Assembly (NCBI GenBank): GCA_021372375.1
Contig: JAJFUN010000171.1
Location: 1 to 41,673 of the forward strand
Length of the DNA stretch: 41,673 bases
Reading direction: 5' to 3'
Source of the DNA: Pelosinus sp.
Lineage (GTDB): Bacteria; Bacillota; Negativicutes; Propionisporales; Propionisporaceae
A program made the position numbers and the translations under genes. Below the pieces are notes generated by a model. That model was not told the DNA's origin. It saw nothing but the letters and a program-made list of their open reading frames with translations, and did not search any database. How positions within the stretch are numbered: position 1 is the first letter of the stretch; each line of letters opens with the position of its first letter. Of this stretch, positions 41,487 to 41,673 are shown in pieces.

Positions 41487-41673
41487 CCTGCGACTATCTA
41501 TCCTCCCAGGCCGTTTCCAACCAAGTACTTTCGACGTATAAAGGCTTAACTACTGCTCGGTCTGGCCTTAGTTATTCTATTCATATAGAAAATGCACCTG
41601 CCATATAGTTCGTGTCAATGGCGACGGTGGTATGGGAACAGGTAGAACCCTTTAGAGTCTTTTGCTAATTTAG
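41487..41673 (-). rRNA. rrf: 5S ribosomal RNA with a 70-nt expansion in loop C; 5' end just outside window
   Basis: On the minus strand the 3' half is canonical: CAGTAGTTAAGCC, then TTTATACGTCGAAAGTACTT, GGTTGGAAACGGCC, TGGGAGGATAGATAGTCGCA. The 5' half is also present: CTCTAAAGGGTTCTACCTGT then TCCCATACC. Helix II can form (TAAAGG with CCTTTA), and helix I 3' strand TAGTCGCAGG pairs with CTA at the window edge and, presumably, about seven bases beyond. Between CCCATACC and GAGCAGTAG, 70 nt (41559-41628) replace the direct junction of a normal 5S. The expected total is about 194 nt. The 23S gene should lie further right. An assembly artefact is not excluded. Confidence 0.8.

Noticed and set aside
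41487..41673. Interpretation of the 5S region as two unrelated 5S fragments
   Set aside because: Helix II and helix III partners from both halves are complementary and correctly ordered, and helix I begins to pair at the window edge. A single interrupted gene is the simpler reading.

Overview
The window looks like chromosomal DNA of an endospore-forming Negativicutes bacterium, perhaps of the Sporomusaceae. This is an inference from gene content: a CotF-like coat protein, the LL-diaminopimelate aminotransferase route, GlnRS, Shine-Dalgarno starts and a Firmicutes-type 5S core. It is not from a database match. Most of the window is ordinary housekeeping DNA. The unusual material is in the RNA genes, repeats and intergenic regions.

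Layout. 1-910: the N-terminal two thirds of a MATE exporter (minus). 1113-4886: a minus-strand group NUDIX - HD phosphohydrolase - deoD - glnS. 5110-6345: dapL (plus). 6432-9069: a PAS-GGDEF-HD-GYP protein and bioB (both minus), with two BirA-type operators upstream of bioB. 9407-11596: topB (minus). 11758-14193: a CotF-like protein, an acetyltransferase and a DUF815 ATPase. 14360-18260: a coiled-coil membrane protein and the pantothenate operon (DUF2520 protein - panB - panC, minus). The operon has a structured, terminator-ending leader RNA, and two mobile repeats sit between panB and panC. 18356-21013: a small ORF and an XPD/DinG-like helicase with a nuclease domain. 21203-24078: a VWA protein (minus), then ppnP and a C_GCAxxG_C_C protein (plus), flanked by a duplicated 46-bp hairpin. 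24304-28490: a large SBP-PAS-GAF-GGDEF-HD-GYP receptor and a diguanylate cyclase. 28559-34485: envelope genes, namely a degenerate polysaccharide deacetylase, two GH18 proteins and an LCP ligase. 34873-37760: a polar amino-acid ABC operon whose binding-protein gene carries a frameshift. 37812-40888: a dicarboxylate/amino-acid symporter, a small unknown protein and an ApbE lipoprotein. 41451-41673: the 3' end of an rRNA operon on the minus strand, with its 5S gene.

The most striking observation is the 5S rRNA at the right edge. Both halves of a normal 5S are recognisable, but 70 extra nucleotides interrupt loop C, giving an RNA of about 190-195 nt instead of about 117. Next to it lies a nested transposition: a 225-bp element with 12-bp terminal inverted repeats sits inside a palindromic foldback element, flanked by an exact 10-bp duplication. 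At least four short repeat families lie between genes, often in terminator positions.

Functional themes are cyclic-di-GMP signalling (three GGDEF proteins, two of them GGDEF/HD-GYP hybrids), cell-envelope remodelling, cofactor synthesis (biotin, pantothenate) and amino-acid uptake. No CRISPR array, tRNA, prophage or complete transposase gene was seen.
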